Source: Ascidiaceihabitans sp034111945 | Lineage (GTDB): Bacteria; Pseudomonadota; Alphaproteobacteria; Rhodobacterales; Rhodobacteraceae | Direction of reading: 5' to 3' | Assembly (NCBI GenBank): GCA_047626725.1 | Contig: JBLHSG010000008.1 | Coordinates: 62,001-126,000, forward strand | DNA: 64,000 nucleotides | Part shown: piece after piece, positions 36,125-45,276 of the stretch | Position numbering within the stretch: the first letter of the stretch is position 1 | How the letters are laid out: every line of letters begins with the position of its first letter | The notes under the pieces: generated by a model | What the model was told of the DNA's origin: nothing | Seen by the model: the letters and a program-made list of their open reading frames with translations, nothing else | Databases searched by the model: none | Program-made: the position numbers and the translations under genes

Positions 36125-36150
36125 CGGGGTCGCGTTATCGCGCGGCCCCG
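36125..36150 (+). repeat. Intercistronic stem-loop after the binding-protein gene
   Basis: CGGGGTCGCG and CGCGCGGCCCCG around TTAT form an imperfect GC-rich hairpin just after the stop codon and before the first permease. Such hairpins protect the upstream mRNA and lower read-through, giving more binding protein than permease. No T-run follows. Confidence 0.6.
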
Positions 36151-36221
36151 TCCCCTGTCACCATCGATAAACCGCATCAGGTTTTTCCGTGTTGATTGTT
36201 CCAACCAAAAAAGGTGTCCCC

Positions 36222-37163
36222 ATGGCCGATACCACCCAGCCCCATCGTTCTGTGACCACAAAAAACTGGTACGCACGCAACGAAATCGCGATCACACCGT
36301 GGTTGTTCTTGGTGCCTGCGATGATCATGTTTTCGCTGTATGTGATCTGGCCGATTGGCCAAAGTTTCTACATTTCGATGTTCAAATGGGACGGGTTGTT
36401 GCCTGTGTCCCAGTCCGGTGAATTTGTCGGTCTTGCGAATTATGAAAAGCTACTGACACGTGATCCGGCGTTCAAAGTATCGATGTGGAACAATGCCAAA
36501 TGGCTGCTGTTTTATCTGCTCGCCATTCCGGGTGGGTTGTTTATCGCGCTGTTCTTGAACCAGACTGTCACGGGCATTCGTCTGTATAAGTCCCTGTTTT
36601 TCTTTCCTTTTGTGATCAGTCAGATCGTTGTTGGCCTCGTGTTTACGTGGTTTTATGACCCGACATTCGGGCTGTTCAATGGTCTGATCGGTGTGTTCGG
36701 GTTTGACCCTGTGAACGTGTTAGGCAATCCGAAACTGGCGACCTATGGCATCATCGCCGCAGGGCTTTGGCCTCAAACCGCCTACTGCATGATCCTGTAT
36801 TTGACGGGCCTGAATTCCGTCGATCCCGAACAGGTCGAGGCCGCGCGTCTCGACGGGGCCAAGGGGCTAAAAATGCTGTGGTTTGTGATTTTGCCACAGC
36901 TGCGCCCCGCCACATTTATCGCCTTTGTTGTGACGATCATCGGGGCGCTGCGGTCATTCGATCTGATCTCGATTATGACCAACGGCGGACCATTTGGATC
37001 TACCCGCGTTCTGTCATTTTATATGTTCGAAAAATCTCTGTCTGAATACGGGTTTAAAATGGGCTACGGGGCTGCGATTGCCGTGATCTTGTTCCTGATC
37101 ATGTTGCTGTTTATCGGCTACTTCCTGTTCCGCATGTATCAAGACGAAAAGGAGGCGCGCTGA
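36222..37163 (+). CDS. Sugar ABC transporter permease 1 (MalF type)
   Basis: A 313-residue inner-membrane permease with six or more helices and the CUT1 EAA loop VEAARLDGAKGLKMLWFVILPQLRP near residue 210, which contacts the ATPase. I choose ATG 36222 with AAAAGG eight bases upstream rather than GTG 36189. The stop and the next start overlap as TGATG. Pairs with the following permease to form the membrane channel for the galactoside-type substrate. Confidence 0.92.
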   Translation: MADTTQPHRSVTTKNWYARNEIAITPWLFLVPAMIMFSLYVIWPIGQSFYISMFKWDGLLPVSQSGEFVGLANYEKLLTRDPAFKVSMWNNAKWLLFYLLAIPGGLFIALFLNQTVTGIRLYKSLFFFPFVISQIVVGLVFTWFYDPTFGLFNGLIGVFGFDPVNVLGNPKLATYGIIAAGLWPQTAYCMILYLTGLNSVDPEQVEAARLDGAKGLKMLWFVILPQLRPATFIAFVVTIIGALRSFDLISIMTNGGPFGSTRVLSFYMFEKSLSEYGFKMGYGAAIAVILFLIMLLFIGYFLFRMYQDEKEAR

Positions 37164-38008
37164 TGTTTCCCAAACCGATAGAAAAATCGTCCCGCGGCGT
37201 ACAATACACCTATCAAGCATTGCTGCCGGTCGCGTTGCTGTTGTGGCTTGCCCCGCTGATCGCCGTCGCCCTGTTTGCCGTGCGCCCAGCCGTCGATTTC
37301 ACCACGGGCAATTATTGGGGCATGCCATCAACGTTCCAGTTTTTCGAAAACTTTGGGCAGGTCATCAATTCGTCGATGCCGCGCTATATCCTGAACTCGT
37401 TTATGATCACGATCCCCACAGTTATCGGGGCTGTGGCGCTCAGCGCGATGGCGGGCTTTGCCCTTGGTGTTTACAAATTCAAAGCCAACCTGCTGCTGTT
37501 TTTCATGTTCATCGCGGGTAACTTTGTGCCGTTCCAAATCTTGATGGTGCCAGTGCGCGATCTGACCTTGGAATTGGGTTTGTACAACACCAAAACCGGC
37601 CTGGTGCTGTTTCACATTGCCTTTCAAACCGGATTTTGCACCCTGTTCATGCGTAACTTTATCAAAGCCCTACCGTTCGAATTGGTCGAGGCCGCGCGCG
37701 TCGAGGGCATTCGCGAATGGCAAATTTTCTGGTACGTTGTTTTGCCATTGATGAAACCGGCGCTGGCAGCGCTTTCGGTCCTGATTTTCACCTTTATCTG
37801 GAACGACTATTTCTGGGCAATTGTGCTGACACAGGGCGAAAATGCACAACCTGTCACCGCAGGTATCACCAGCTTTAACGCCCAATTCCGCGCGATGTAC
37901 CACCTGATGAGCGCGGGTTCGATTGTTGCCGCCCTGCCCCCTGTCGCGATGTTTTTCCTGATGCAAAAACACTTCATCGCGGGCCTGACTTTGGGCGCCG
38001 TGAAATGA
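37163..38008 (+). CDS. Sugar ABC transporter permease 2 (MalG type)
   Basis: A 281-residue permease with six membrane helices and the EAA loop FELVEAARVEGIREWQIFWYVVLPLMKP near residue 175. Begins in the overlap with permease 1 and ends 24 bases before the GH4 gene. MalG-type members form heterodimers with MalF-type ones; both are in the operon. Confidence 0.92.
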   Translation: MFPKPIEKSSRGVQYTYQALLPVALLLWLAPLIAVALFAVRPAVDFTTGNYWGMPSTFQFFENFGQVINSSMPRYILNSFMITIPTVIGAVALSAMAGFALGVYKFKANLLLFFMFIAGNFVPFQILMVPVRDLTLELGLYNTKTGLVLFHIAFQTGFCTLFMRNFIKALPFELVEAARVEGIREWQIFWYVVLPLMKPALAALSVLIFTFIWNDYFWAIVLTQGENAQPVTAGITSFNAQFRAMYHLMSAGSIVAALPPVAMFFLMQKHFIAGLTLGAVK

Positions 38009-38032
38009 CCCTTAACCTCTGAGTAACACGAT

Positions 38033-39385
38033 ATGACAAAGATCACCTTCATCGGTGCCGGCTCCACGATTTTTATGAAAAACATCGTGGGGGACGCGCT
38101 TTTGACGCCTGCCTTGGCCAACAGTCACTTTGCCCTGATGGACATTGATGCTGCCCGTTTGGCCCAAAGCGAAATCGTGGCGCGCACCATGATCAAAACT
38201 GTGGGCACGAACGCCACGGTCAGCACGCACACGGATCAGCGCGCCGCATTGGACGGTGCCGATTTTGTCGTGACCGCGTTTCAAGTCGGCGGCTATCAGC
38301 CCTGCACCGTGACCGATTTCGATATTCCCAAGGCCTACGGGCTGCGCCAAACCATCGCCGATACATTGGGCATTGGTGGCATTATGCGTGGCCTGCGCAC
38401 CGTGCCTGTGTTGTGGCAGGTTGCCGCTGATATGGAAGAATTGTGCCCGAACGCGACGCTGTTGCAGTACGTCAATCCCATGGCGATCAACACCTGGGCC
38501 TTGGCCGAACGGTTCCCCAACCTTAAGCAAGTTGGCCTGTGTCATTCCGTGCAAAACACGGTTCAGGAATTGGCGCATGATCTGGACATTGACCAAAGTT
38601 CGATCCGCTACAAGGTCGCAGGCGTAAACCACGTCGCGTTTTTCCTGCGGTTAGAACAAGAGGTTGGCGGCAAACTGCACGATCTGTACCCTCGTCTGCG
38701 CAATGGTTATGCAACCGGATCGCTGCCAAAAGCCCCCCTGTTGATGCCGCGTTGTGGCAACAAAGTGCGCTACGAAGTGATGGATCATTTGGGTCACTTC
38801 TGCACCGAAAGCTCGGAACATCTGGCCGAATATGTTCCGTGGTTTATCAAAGACGGGCGTGACGATTTGATCGAACAATTCGGCATTCCGCTGGATGAAT
38901 ATCCGGCGCGGTGCGAGGAACAGATCATCGAATGGCAGGACCAAACAAATGCGATGCGCGCAACCGGTCAGGTCGAAGTCACCAAGAGCCACGAATTCGC
39001 CTCGGAATTGATGAACGCCATCGTCACCGACACGCCCTATGTGCTGTACGGCAACCTGCCCAACACCGGCCAAATCCCGCAATTGCCGATGGGGGCTGCC
39101 GTCGAAACCCCGTGTTTGGCCGATGCAAATGGCGTGCAACCGACGGTCGTGGATAATATCCCGCCGCAGTTGACCGCCCTTATGCGCACGCAAATCAACG
39201 TTCAGGAACTAACCGTGCGCGCGCTGGTCGACGAGAACCCCGAACACATCTATCATGCCGCGATGATGGATCCGCACACCGCCGCCGAACTGGATTTACG
39301 CCAGATCCGGTCGCTGGTTGACGATCTGCTGGTGGCGCACGGCGATTGGCTGCCAGCCTTTGCCCGCAAGAAAAAGGTGGCCTGA
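38033..39385 (+). CDS. Glycoside hydrolase family 4, alpha-galactosidase-like
   Basis: A 450-residue GH4 enzyme, a family that uses NAD+ and Mn2+ in an oxidation/elimination mechanism. The NAD-binding N-terminus KITFIGAGSTIFMKNIVGD, the NPMAINTWAL segment and the metal ligands C170 and H171 in GLCHSVQNT, with H200 in GVNHVAFF, are all present. The CHSVQ form is typical of the alpha-galactosidase (MelA/AgaA-like) subgroup, while phospho-sugar subgroups differ here. Cytosolic, acting on imported alpha-galactosides; with the GH42 gene both anomers are covered. Confidence 0.88.
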   Translation: MTKITFIGAGSTIFMKNIVGDALLTPALANSHFALMDIDAARLAQSEIVARTMIKTVGTNATVSTHTDQRAALDGADFVVTAFQVGGYQPCTVTDFDIPKAYGLRQTIADTLGIGGIMRGLRTVPVLWQVAADMEELCPNATLLQYVNPMAINTWALAERFPNLKQVGLCHSVQNTVQELAHDLDIDQSSIRYKVAGVNHVAFFLRLEQEVGGKLHDLYPRLRNGYATGSLPKAPLLMPRCGNKVRYEVMDHLGHFCTESSEHLAEYVPWFIKDGRDDLIEQFGIPLDEYPARCEEQIIEWQDQTNAMRATGQVEVTKSHEFASELMNAIVTDTPYVLYGNLPNTGQIPQLPMGAAVETPCLADANGVQPTVVDNIPPQLTALMRTQINVQELTVRALVDENPEHIYHAAMMDPHTAAELDLRQIRSLVDDLLVAHGDWLPAFARKKKVA

Positions 39386-39386
39386 T

Positions 39387-40157
39387 ATGACCCAATCCGC
39401 AACATTCCACGACATCAAAGGGCAGTCGGTTTACATCACCGGCGGCGGTTCTGGCATCGGGGCATCCCTGACTGACGGGTTTTTGGCACAGGGCGCAAAC
39501 GTCGCCTTTATCGGGCGCTCTGACGCATCAGAATTTGTGGCAGAAATGACCGTAAAACACGGCCGCGCGCCGCTGTTCCTGCAAGGCGATATTACCGACA
39601 CCGAACACCTGCAAAACACAATGCAGCAAGCCGCGCAGGCCCATGGTCCAATCACAACGCTGGTTAATAATGCCGCCAACGATGACCGCCACGAATTGGA
39701 CAAAGTCACCACAGATTATTGGGACTGGATGCAAGCCATCAACCTGAAATCCTATTTCTTTTCCTGCCAAGAAGCCGCGCGGCACATGAAAGTCGCAGGG
39801 CACGGGTCAATCATCAATTTCAGCTCAATCAGCTACATGATGGGCGGCGCAGGTTACACGGCCTACACAACGGCAAACGGCGGCATCACTGCGATGTCAC
39901 GCAGCCTTGCCCGCGAACTAGGACCGGACAAAATTCGCGTAAATGCGCTGGCACCGGGGTGGGTTTTGACCCCCAAACAGATCGATAAATGGGCGACACC
40001 TGACGCGCTCGCGGCACACTTGGAAAAACAGTGCCTCAAAGAACACCTAGACCCTCAGGACATTGTTGATGCGGTTCTATTTCTTGCCTCGAACACCAGC
40101 CGCATGATGACCGGCCAATGCATGGTCGTGGACGGCGGCGTTGTGGTGACAGGATGA
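39387..40157 (+). CDS. SDR-family sugar dehydrogenase, probable galactose dehydrogenase
   Basis: A 256-residue short-chain dehydrogenase. ATG 39387 (MTQSATFHDI) follows the GH4 stop by one base. The cofactor motif GGGSGIG and NNAAN are intact, and Ser147/Tyr160 are in place, but the YxxxK lysine position reads Asn164 (AYTTANGG). Context (lactonase, KDGal kinase, KDPGal aldolase) says it oxidises the released galactose to galactonolactone. The missing lysine may reduce or change activity; it should be checked against relatives. Confidence 0.8.
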   Translation: MTQSATFHDIKGQSVYITGGGSGIGASLTDGFLAQGANVAFIGRSDASEFVAEMTVKHGRAPLFLQGDITDTEHLQNTMQQAAQAHGPITTLVNNAANDDRHELDKVTTDYWDWMQAINLKSYFFSCQEAARHMKVAGHGSIINFSSISYMMGGAGYTAYTTANGGITAMSRSLARELGPDKIRVNALAPGWVLTPKQIDKWATPDALAAHLEKQCLKEHLDPQDIVDAVLFLASNTSRMMTGQCMVVDGGVVVTG

Positions 40158-41050
40158 TCAGCGCGGACTGGATAGCGGTCGATTGGGGCACCACGAACCT
40201 GCGGGTTTGGGCGATGAAAGGTGGCAGCGTTTTGGCCACGGCCCAGTCAGATCAGGGAATGGGGTCGTTGCAAAAGGACCAATTCGAAGGCGCATTGCTG
40301 GCATTGGTTGAACCGTGGCTAGACGGCGTCACCCCCGTGATCGCATGCGGCATGGTTGGCGCGCGCCAAGGCTGGGTTGAGGCCCCCTATTCTGCCGTGC
40401 CTAGCAAACCTATCACGACAAAAATGACGATGGCCCCGTGTTTGGATGCGCGCCTGAATGTACATGTGATCGGTGGATTAAAACAAAACGCACCGGCTGA
40501 CGTGATGCGCGGCGAAGAAACCCAAATCGCCGGTTTTCTTGCCTTGAATGATGGTTGGGACGGCGTGATTTGTCTGCCCGGGACACACACAAAGTGGGTG
40601 CATGTCAGCGCTGGTGAAGTTGTCAGTTTCCAGACATTCATGACCGGCGAACAGTTTAACTTGCTGACTGGATCATCGGTTTTGCGTCATTCCGTTGACG
40701 CCGCAGGATGGGACGCCGATGCGTTCATCGAGGCCGTCTCGGACACGTTATCGCGCCCTGAACGGCTAGCCGCATATCTGTTCAATTTGCGCGCCCGGGA
40801 CCTGTTGCATGGCCAAAGCAAAGACACAGCGCGCACCCGCCTGTCCGGCCTGTTGATCGGGGCAGAACTGGGGGCCGCCCGCCCGTTTTGGTTAGGCCAA
40901 AACATCGCAATTTTAGGGGCCGATGACCTTGCCAAAGCATACTGCGACGCATTGCGCGCCCAAGGCGTGCACGCCACAATCGCAGACGCGGAACGCATGA
41001 CATTGGCAGGCCTTCAAGCAGCCTACCGACAGTTAAAGGACACGAAATGA
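40154..41050 (+). CDS. dgoK: 2-dehydro-3-deoxygalactonokinase
   Basis: A 298-residue kinase of the DGOK family that phosphorylates 2-keto-3-deoxygalactonate. The N-terminal ATPase-like WIAVDWGTTNLRVWAM, the ACGMVGARQGWVEAPY segment, the VICLPGTHTKWVHV motif and QTFMTGEQFNLL are all conserved. ATG 40154 overlaps the SDR stop as ATGA; the track of open frame upstream is not part of the gene. It precedes the matching aldolase with a further ATGA overlap. Confidence 0.93.
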   Translation: MISADWIAVDWGTTNLRVWAMKGGSVLATAQSDQGMGSLQKDQFEGALLALVEPWLDGVTPVIACGMVGARQGWVEAPYSAVPSKPITTKMTMAPCLDARLNVHVIGGLKQNAPADVMRGEETQIAGFLALNDGWDGVICLPGTHTKWVHVSAGEVVSFQTFMTGEQFNLLTGSSVLRHSVDAAGWDADAFIEAVSDTLSRPERLAAYLFNLRARDLLHGQSKDTARTRLSGLLIGAELGAARPFWLGQNIAILGADDLAKAYCDALRAQGVHATIADAERMTLAGLQAAYRQLKDTK

Positions 41051-41652
41051 GCCTGCCACTTATCGCCATCCTGCGCGGACTAAGCCCAGACGAAGCTGTT
41101 GATATTGCATCTGTTTTAATTGATGCAGGCATCACAACAATCGAGGTTCCGACAAATTCGCCCAGCCCGTTTGAGAGTATCGCTGAAATCGTCAAAACCT
41201 TTGGCGACAAAGCCGTAATTGGCGCAGGAACCGTCCTGACGTGCGACCACGTTGACAGTGTTGCAAAGGCGGGTGGAACGCTCGTTGTTTCGCCGAATTG
41301 CGACGTTGATGTGATCGCCCACACAAAGGCCCGAGGCTTGCAAAGTTGGCCCGGCGTTTTCACCCCAACCGAAGCCTTTGCCGCCTTGCATGCAGGTGCC
41401 GACGGACTGAAATTATTCCCCGGTTCAATGGCTGGGCCATCAGGGCTAAACGCCATGCGCGCGATCCTACCCATCGGGACAAAAGTATACGCCGTCGGCG
41501 GCGCAGGGCCCGAAAATTTCGGCGAATGGATCAAGGCCAGCGCGGATGGTTTTGGCCTAGGATCAGCCCTGTACAAACCAGGGATGAGTGCGGCGGACGT
41601 CGCCAAAAATGCCGCCAAAATCGTCGCCGCATACAAGGATGCAATCGCATGA
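41047..41652 (+). CDS. dgoA: 2-dehydro-3-deoxy-6-phosphogalactonate aldolase
   Basis: A 201-residue class I aldolase that cleaves KDPGal to pyruvate and glyceraldehyde 3-phosphate. Family landmarks: PLIAILRGLSPDEAV at the N-terminus, IEVPTNSPSPFESI, IGAGTVL, VSPNCDVDVI and GLKLFPGSMAGP, whose lysine forms the Schiff base. The VSPN form separates it from the gluconate-type eda at 55418, which has VSPGATD. Overlaps both neighbours by ATGA. Confidence 0.94.
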   Translation: MSLPLIAILRGLSPDEAVDIASVLIDAGITTIEVPTNSPSPFESIAEIVKTFGDKAVIGAGTVLTCDHVDSVAKAGGTLVVSPNCDVDVIAHTKARGLQSWPGVFTPTEAFAALHAGADGLKLFPGSMAGPSGLNAMRAILPIGTKVYAVGGAGPENFGEWIKASADGFGLGSALYKPGMSAADVAKNAAKIVAAYKDAIA

Positions 41653-42494
41653 GCACCGTTTTTGATGACCGCATTTGCGAGCTGGGTGAAGGACCGCTTT
41701 GGCATCCTGAACGCGCCCAACTTTATTGGTTTGATATTTTGGGCAAACAGCTGATGACACGTCGCGGTGAAACCAAACAAAGCTGGCAATTTGACGAACA
41801 TTGCTCTGCTGCCGGATGGGTTGATCGCGACACATTATTGATGGCATCCGAAACCGGCCTGTGGCGATTTTCACTAGAAACCGGCGCACGCGATTTGGTT
41901 ACGCCCCTTGAGGCTGACAATTCCGTAACCCGTTCAAATGACGGGCGCGCGGACCCTTGGGGCGGATTCTGGATCGGATCAATGGGGAAAGAAGCACAAA
42001 AATATGCCGGCGCAATCCACCGATATTACAAAGGTGAACTGCGCACGCTTTTCACCGGAATTACCGTTTCAAACGCCATTTGCTTTGCCCCTGATCGCAG
42101 TTGCGCATACTATACAGACACGCATTCACGCCGCGTTATGCGCCAAGAATTAGATGCAAATGATGGCTGGCCAACTGGTGACCCTTCGACATTTCTGGAC
42201 CTTCGCGAGGATGGTTTAAACCCTGATGGTGCCGTTATTGATGCCGCTGGTAATATGTGGGTAGCGCAGTGGGGGGCCTCGCGGGTGGCTGCGTATTCAC
42301 CGCAGGGGGCGTTTTTGAAATCCGTCGATATTGGTGCACAACAGGCGTCATGTCCCGCGTTTGGTGGGCCTGATTTCAGCACGCTTTACGTCACGTCTGC
42401 CGCTGTTGATCTGAACGTGGGCGGCCGTGAAGGCATGACGTTTATTGCCGAAAATGTTGGCAAAGGACTGCCAGAATATCAGGTGATCTTGTGA
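41649..42494 (+). CDS. SMP-30/gluconolactonase-family sugar lactonase
   Basis: A 281-residue six-bladed beta-propeller. ATG 41649 overlaps the aldolase stop as ATGA. Metal ligands are visible: Glu in ICELGEGPLWHP, Asn in NDGRADPWGGFWIGSM and Asp in GLNPDGAVIDAAGNMWVAQW. In this operon it should open galactono-1,4-lactone (or the related lactone) to galactonate. Cytosolic; overlaps GH42 as GTGA. Confidence 0.87.
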   Translation: MSTVFDDRICELGEGPLWHPERAQLYWFDILGKQLMTRRGETKQSWQFDEHCSAAGWVDRDTLLMASETGLWRFSLETGARDLVTPLEADNSVTRSNDGRADPWGGFWIGSMGKEAQKYAGAIHRYYKGELRTLFTGITVSNAICFAPDRSCAYYTDTHSRRVMRQELDANDGWPTGDPSTFLDLREDGLNPDGAVIDAAGNMWVAQWGASRVAAYSPQGAFLKSVDIGAQQASCPAFGGPDFSTLYVTSAAVDLNVGGREGMTFIAENVGKGLPEYQVIL

Positions 42495-44407
42495 TCCCGA
42501 CCCTAGGCGTTTGTTATTATCCCGAACACTGGGACGAGGCGATGTGGGCCAGCGATGCTGCCCGAATGGTCGAAACTGGCATCACTTGGGTTCGTATCGC
42601 AGAATTCGCATGGAGCAGGATTGAACCTGCCCCTGACCAGTTTGAATTTGATTGGTTGGATCGCGCGATTTCACTGTTGGGCGAGGCAGGGCTAAAGGTC
42701 GTCATGTGCACACCAACCGCGACGCCGCCGCGCTGGATGTTGGACAAACACCCCGACATGTTGGCCGTCGATGCCGACGGTCGCCCTCGTAAATTTGGAT
42801 CACGCCGCCACTATTGCTTTTCGCACGCGCCCTACATCGCTGAATCCGCCCGAATTGCGTGTATTTTAGGCGAACGCTATGGCCGCAATCCACACATTCA
42901 CGCGTGGCAAATCGACAATGAATACGGCTGTCACGAGACGACGATCAGCTATTCTGACGCAGCGCGCGACGCCTTTCGCGTGTGGTTGGCTGATAAATAC
43001 GGCGACGTAAAAACATTGAATTCCGCATGGGGCAACGTGTTTTGGTCAATGGATTATGACCGCTTTGATCAAATCGATCTGCCCAACCTCACCGTGACCG
43101 AGGCCAACCCCGCGCATGTCATGGCCTTTCGCCGGTTCAGTTCGGATCAAGTCGTGGCGTACAACCGCGCGCAGGTCGACGTTTTGCGCGATTTGACAGA
43201 CACCGCGCTAATCCACAATTACATGGGTCGTGTGCTGGATTTTGATCACTTCGCCGTTGGCGCAGATCTGGATATCGCCAGTTGGGACAGCTATCCAATC
43301 GGTTTTTTGTCGGACCGGTTAGAGGCGTCAGAAGCGCATAAATCTGCGTATCTGCAACAGGGCGATCCTGACATGCAGGCGTTTCACCACGACCTGTATC
43401 GCGCCGTTGGACGTGGACGCTGGTGGGTCATGGAACAACAACCCGGACCGGTAAATTGGGCCCCTTACAACCCTGCCCCGCTCCCCGGCATGGTCAGATT
43501 ATGGAGCTGGGAAGCCATCGCGCACGGTGCAGAAGTGGTCAGTTATTTCAGGTGGCGCCAAGCTCCGTTTGCCCAAGAACAAAATCACGCGGGCCTTTTG
43601 CGGCCCGATGATATCCCTGCCCCTGCATTGGCTGAGGCGGCATTGGTGGCGGATGAAATCGCGGCGATGGGGGCTGTTGATCAAACCTGCGCTGACGTTG
43701 CATTGGTCTTTGATTACGCGTCAGATTGGGCATGGACCACACAGCCGCAAGGGGCTGATTTCGATTACTTTCGCCTGACTTTTGAAACATATCAAGCGTT
43801 GCGGCGTGCAGGTTTGTCAGTTGATATCGTGCCACATACGGCGCGTGAATTTGATGGCTACAAATTGATCCTCGCGCCCGGATTGGTTGGCAGTGATCCA
43901 GCACTTTACGCCGCATTACTGGCTGCTGATGCGCAGGTCATTATTGGACCACGCAGCGCCACGGTGACTGATGAAATGTCGATCCCTGTTGGCGGCGCGC
44001 CAGCGATTGATACTATGACGACGCGCATCGAATTACACGAAAGCCTGCCGCCGCATCACATACGTCCTGTCATCGGTGGGGGCCATGTTGTTCATTGGCA
44101 AGAACGATTGGATGCCGCGAAACACCAGTTGTTCGCGACGCAAAACGATGCGCCAGTTCTGACAGATGAAGGCGCGTTTTGGTATTTAGGCGCATGGCCT
44201 GATGCCGTGCTTTGGGATCGAATTGTCGCCATGGGATGTGCCAAAAGCGGAATGGAAACTCATGCATTGCCAAAAGGATTGCGCCTGCGCCAAGCAGGGC
44301 AGCACCGCTTTGCCATCAATTATTCAGCGCAGGCCGTCACGTGGCAAGGTGTCGAAATTGCAGCGTGTGGCGTGGTCGCATGGGATGGCGATCAGCGTAT
44401 TTTATAA
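42491..44407 (+). CDS. Beta-galactosidase, glycoside hydrolase family 42
   Basis: A 638-residue GH42 enzyme. LGVCYYPEHWDEAMWASDAARM at the N-terminus starts the TIM barrel. The acid/base Glu144 is in WQIDNEYGCH and the nucleophile Glu315 in WWVMEQQPGPVNW. The trimerisation and C-terminal beta domains (about 390-600 and beyond) follow. GTG start within the lactonase stop. Cytosolic; last gene of the operon, with its 3' end 8 bases from the convergent sit operon end. Confidence 0.92.
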   Translation: MIPTLGVCYYPEHWDEAMWASDAARMVETGITWVRIAEFAWSRIEPAPDQFEFDWLDRAISLLGEAGLKVVMCTPTATPPRWMLDKHPDMLAVDADGRPRKFGSRRHYCFSHAPYIAESARIACILGERYGRNPHIHAWQIDNEYGCHETTISYSDAARDAFRVWLADKYGDVKTLNSAWGNVFWSMDYDRFDQIDLPNLTVTEANPAHVMAFRRFSSDQVVAYNRAQVDVLRDLTDTALIHNYMGRVLDFDHFAVGADLDIASWDSYPIGFLSDRLEASEAHKSAYLQQGDPDMQAFHHDLYRAVGRGRWWVMEQQPGPVNWAPYNPAPLPGMVRLWSWEAIAHGAEVVSYFRWRQAPFAQEQNHAGLLRPDDIPAPALAEAALVADEIAAMGAVDQTCADVALVFDYASDWAWTTQPQGADFDYFRLTFETYQALRRAGLSVDIVPHTAREFDGYKLILAPGLVGSDPALYAALLAADAQVIIGPRSATVTDEMSIPVGGAPAIDTMTTRIELHESLPPHHIRPVIGGGHVVHWQERLDAAKHQLFATQNDAPVLTDEGAFWYLGAWPDAVLWDRIVAMGCAKSGMETHALPKGLRLRQAGQHRFAINYSAQAVTWQGVEIAACGVVAWDGDQRIL

Positions 44408-44415
44408 CACGCAGA

Positions 44416-45276
44416 TCACGCACCATGCGCGTCTTCGACCCGCTGCATGGATGTGCGGCGTGTGATGATTTGACGGCGAATAAAGGCGGCGATGAACAAC
44501 GCTGTCATGACCAGAATAATCGTTGGTGCCGGCGCGCTATCTAAGAAAAAGCTGGCGTAGGTTCCGATCAACATCGACGACATGCACACGATCACTGACA
44601 CCCAAAGCATCGTTGAAAACTTGCGCACGATCAGGAATGCAATCGCGCCGGGTGCGATCAACAAACCAATCGCAAGGATCAGACCCGCCGCAGACAATGT
44701 TGCAACGATGGTCAGCGAAAGTGCGGCAAGCAATCCGTAATGCAACCAGTTCACCCAAAGCCCCGAGGCACGTGCCTGAGCCGGATCAAAGCTGTGCAAC
44801 AGCCAGTCTTTCCACTTGAGAACCAACATCAAACCGACGCCTGCAGATATGATCCCTGCGGTCCAAAGTTCGTGAGGTTCAACGCCCAGCATGTTGCCAA
44901 ACAAAATGTGATCAAGGTGTGCGTTTGTTTCGACCGAGACGTATAAAACAATGCCAACGCCGAACATGCCCGAGAACACGACACCCATCACGGTGTCCTG
45001 TTTTACGCGACTGTTGCTGGCCAAATAACCCGTCGCCATCGCGCAGGTCATTCCCGCTGCAAAAGCGCCAATAATCAGCGGAATTCCGAAAATATAAGCC
45101 AGCACAATACCGGGCAAAACCGCGTGACTGACGGCATCCCCCATCAACGCCCAGCCCTTCATGACCAAGAAACATGACAACAGGGCCGTCGGCACAGATA
45201 CGATCATCGAAATCAGGAACGCATTCTGCATGAACGGGAACCTGAAGGGCAGCAAGAGCGTGTCGATATCCATCAT
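44416..45276 (-). CDS. Manganese/iron ABC transporter permease 2 (SitD-like)
   Basis: A 286-residue ABC-3 family metal permease with about eight helices. The conserved loop MGDAVSHAVLPGIVLAYIFGIP near residue 45 is characteristic. C-terminal tail HxxxHG-like and basic. It overlaps the previous permease as ATGA. The two permeases, ATPase and binding protein form one importer. Confidence 0.9.
   Translation of the reverse strand: MMDIDTLLLPFRFPFMQNAFLISMIVSVPTALLSCFLVMKGWALMGDAVSHAVLPGIVLAYIFGIPLIIGAFAAGMTCAMATGYLASNSRVKQDTVMGVVFSGMFGVGIVLYVSVETNAHLDHILFGNMLGVEPHELWTAGIISAGVGLMLVLKWKDWLLHSFDPAQARASGLWVNWLHYGLLAALSLTIVATLSAAGLILAIGLLIAPGAIAFLIVRKFSTMLWVSVIVCMSSMLIGTYASFFLDSAPAPTIILVMTALFIAAFIRRQIITRRTSMQRVEDAHGA

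Noticed and set aside
40782..41801. A 339-codon minus-strand frame across dgoK, dgoA and the lactonase
   Set aside because: All three plus-strand genes are conserved and coupled by ATGA overlaps; the antisense frame shows no domain.
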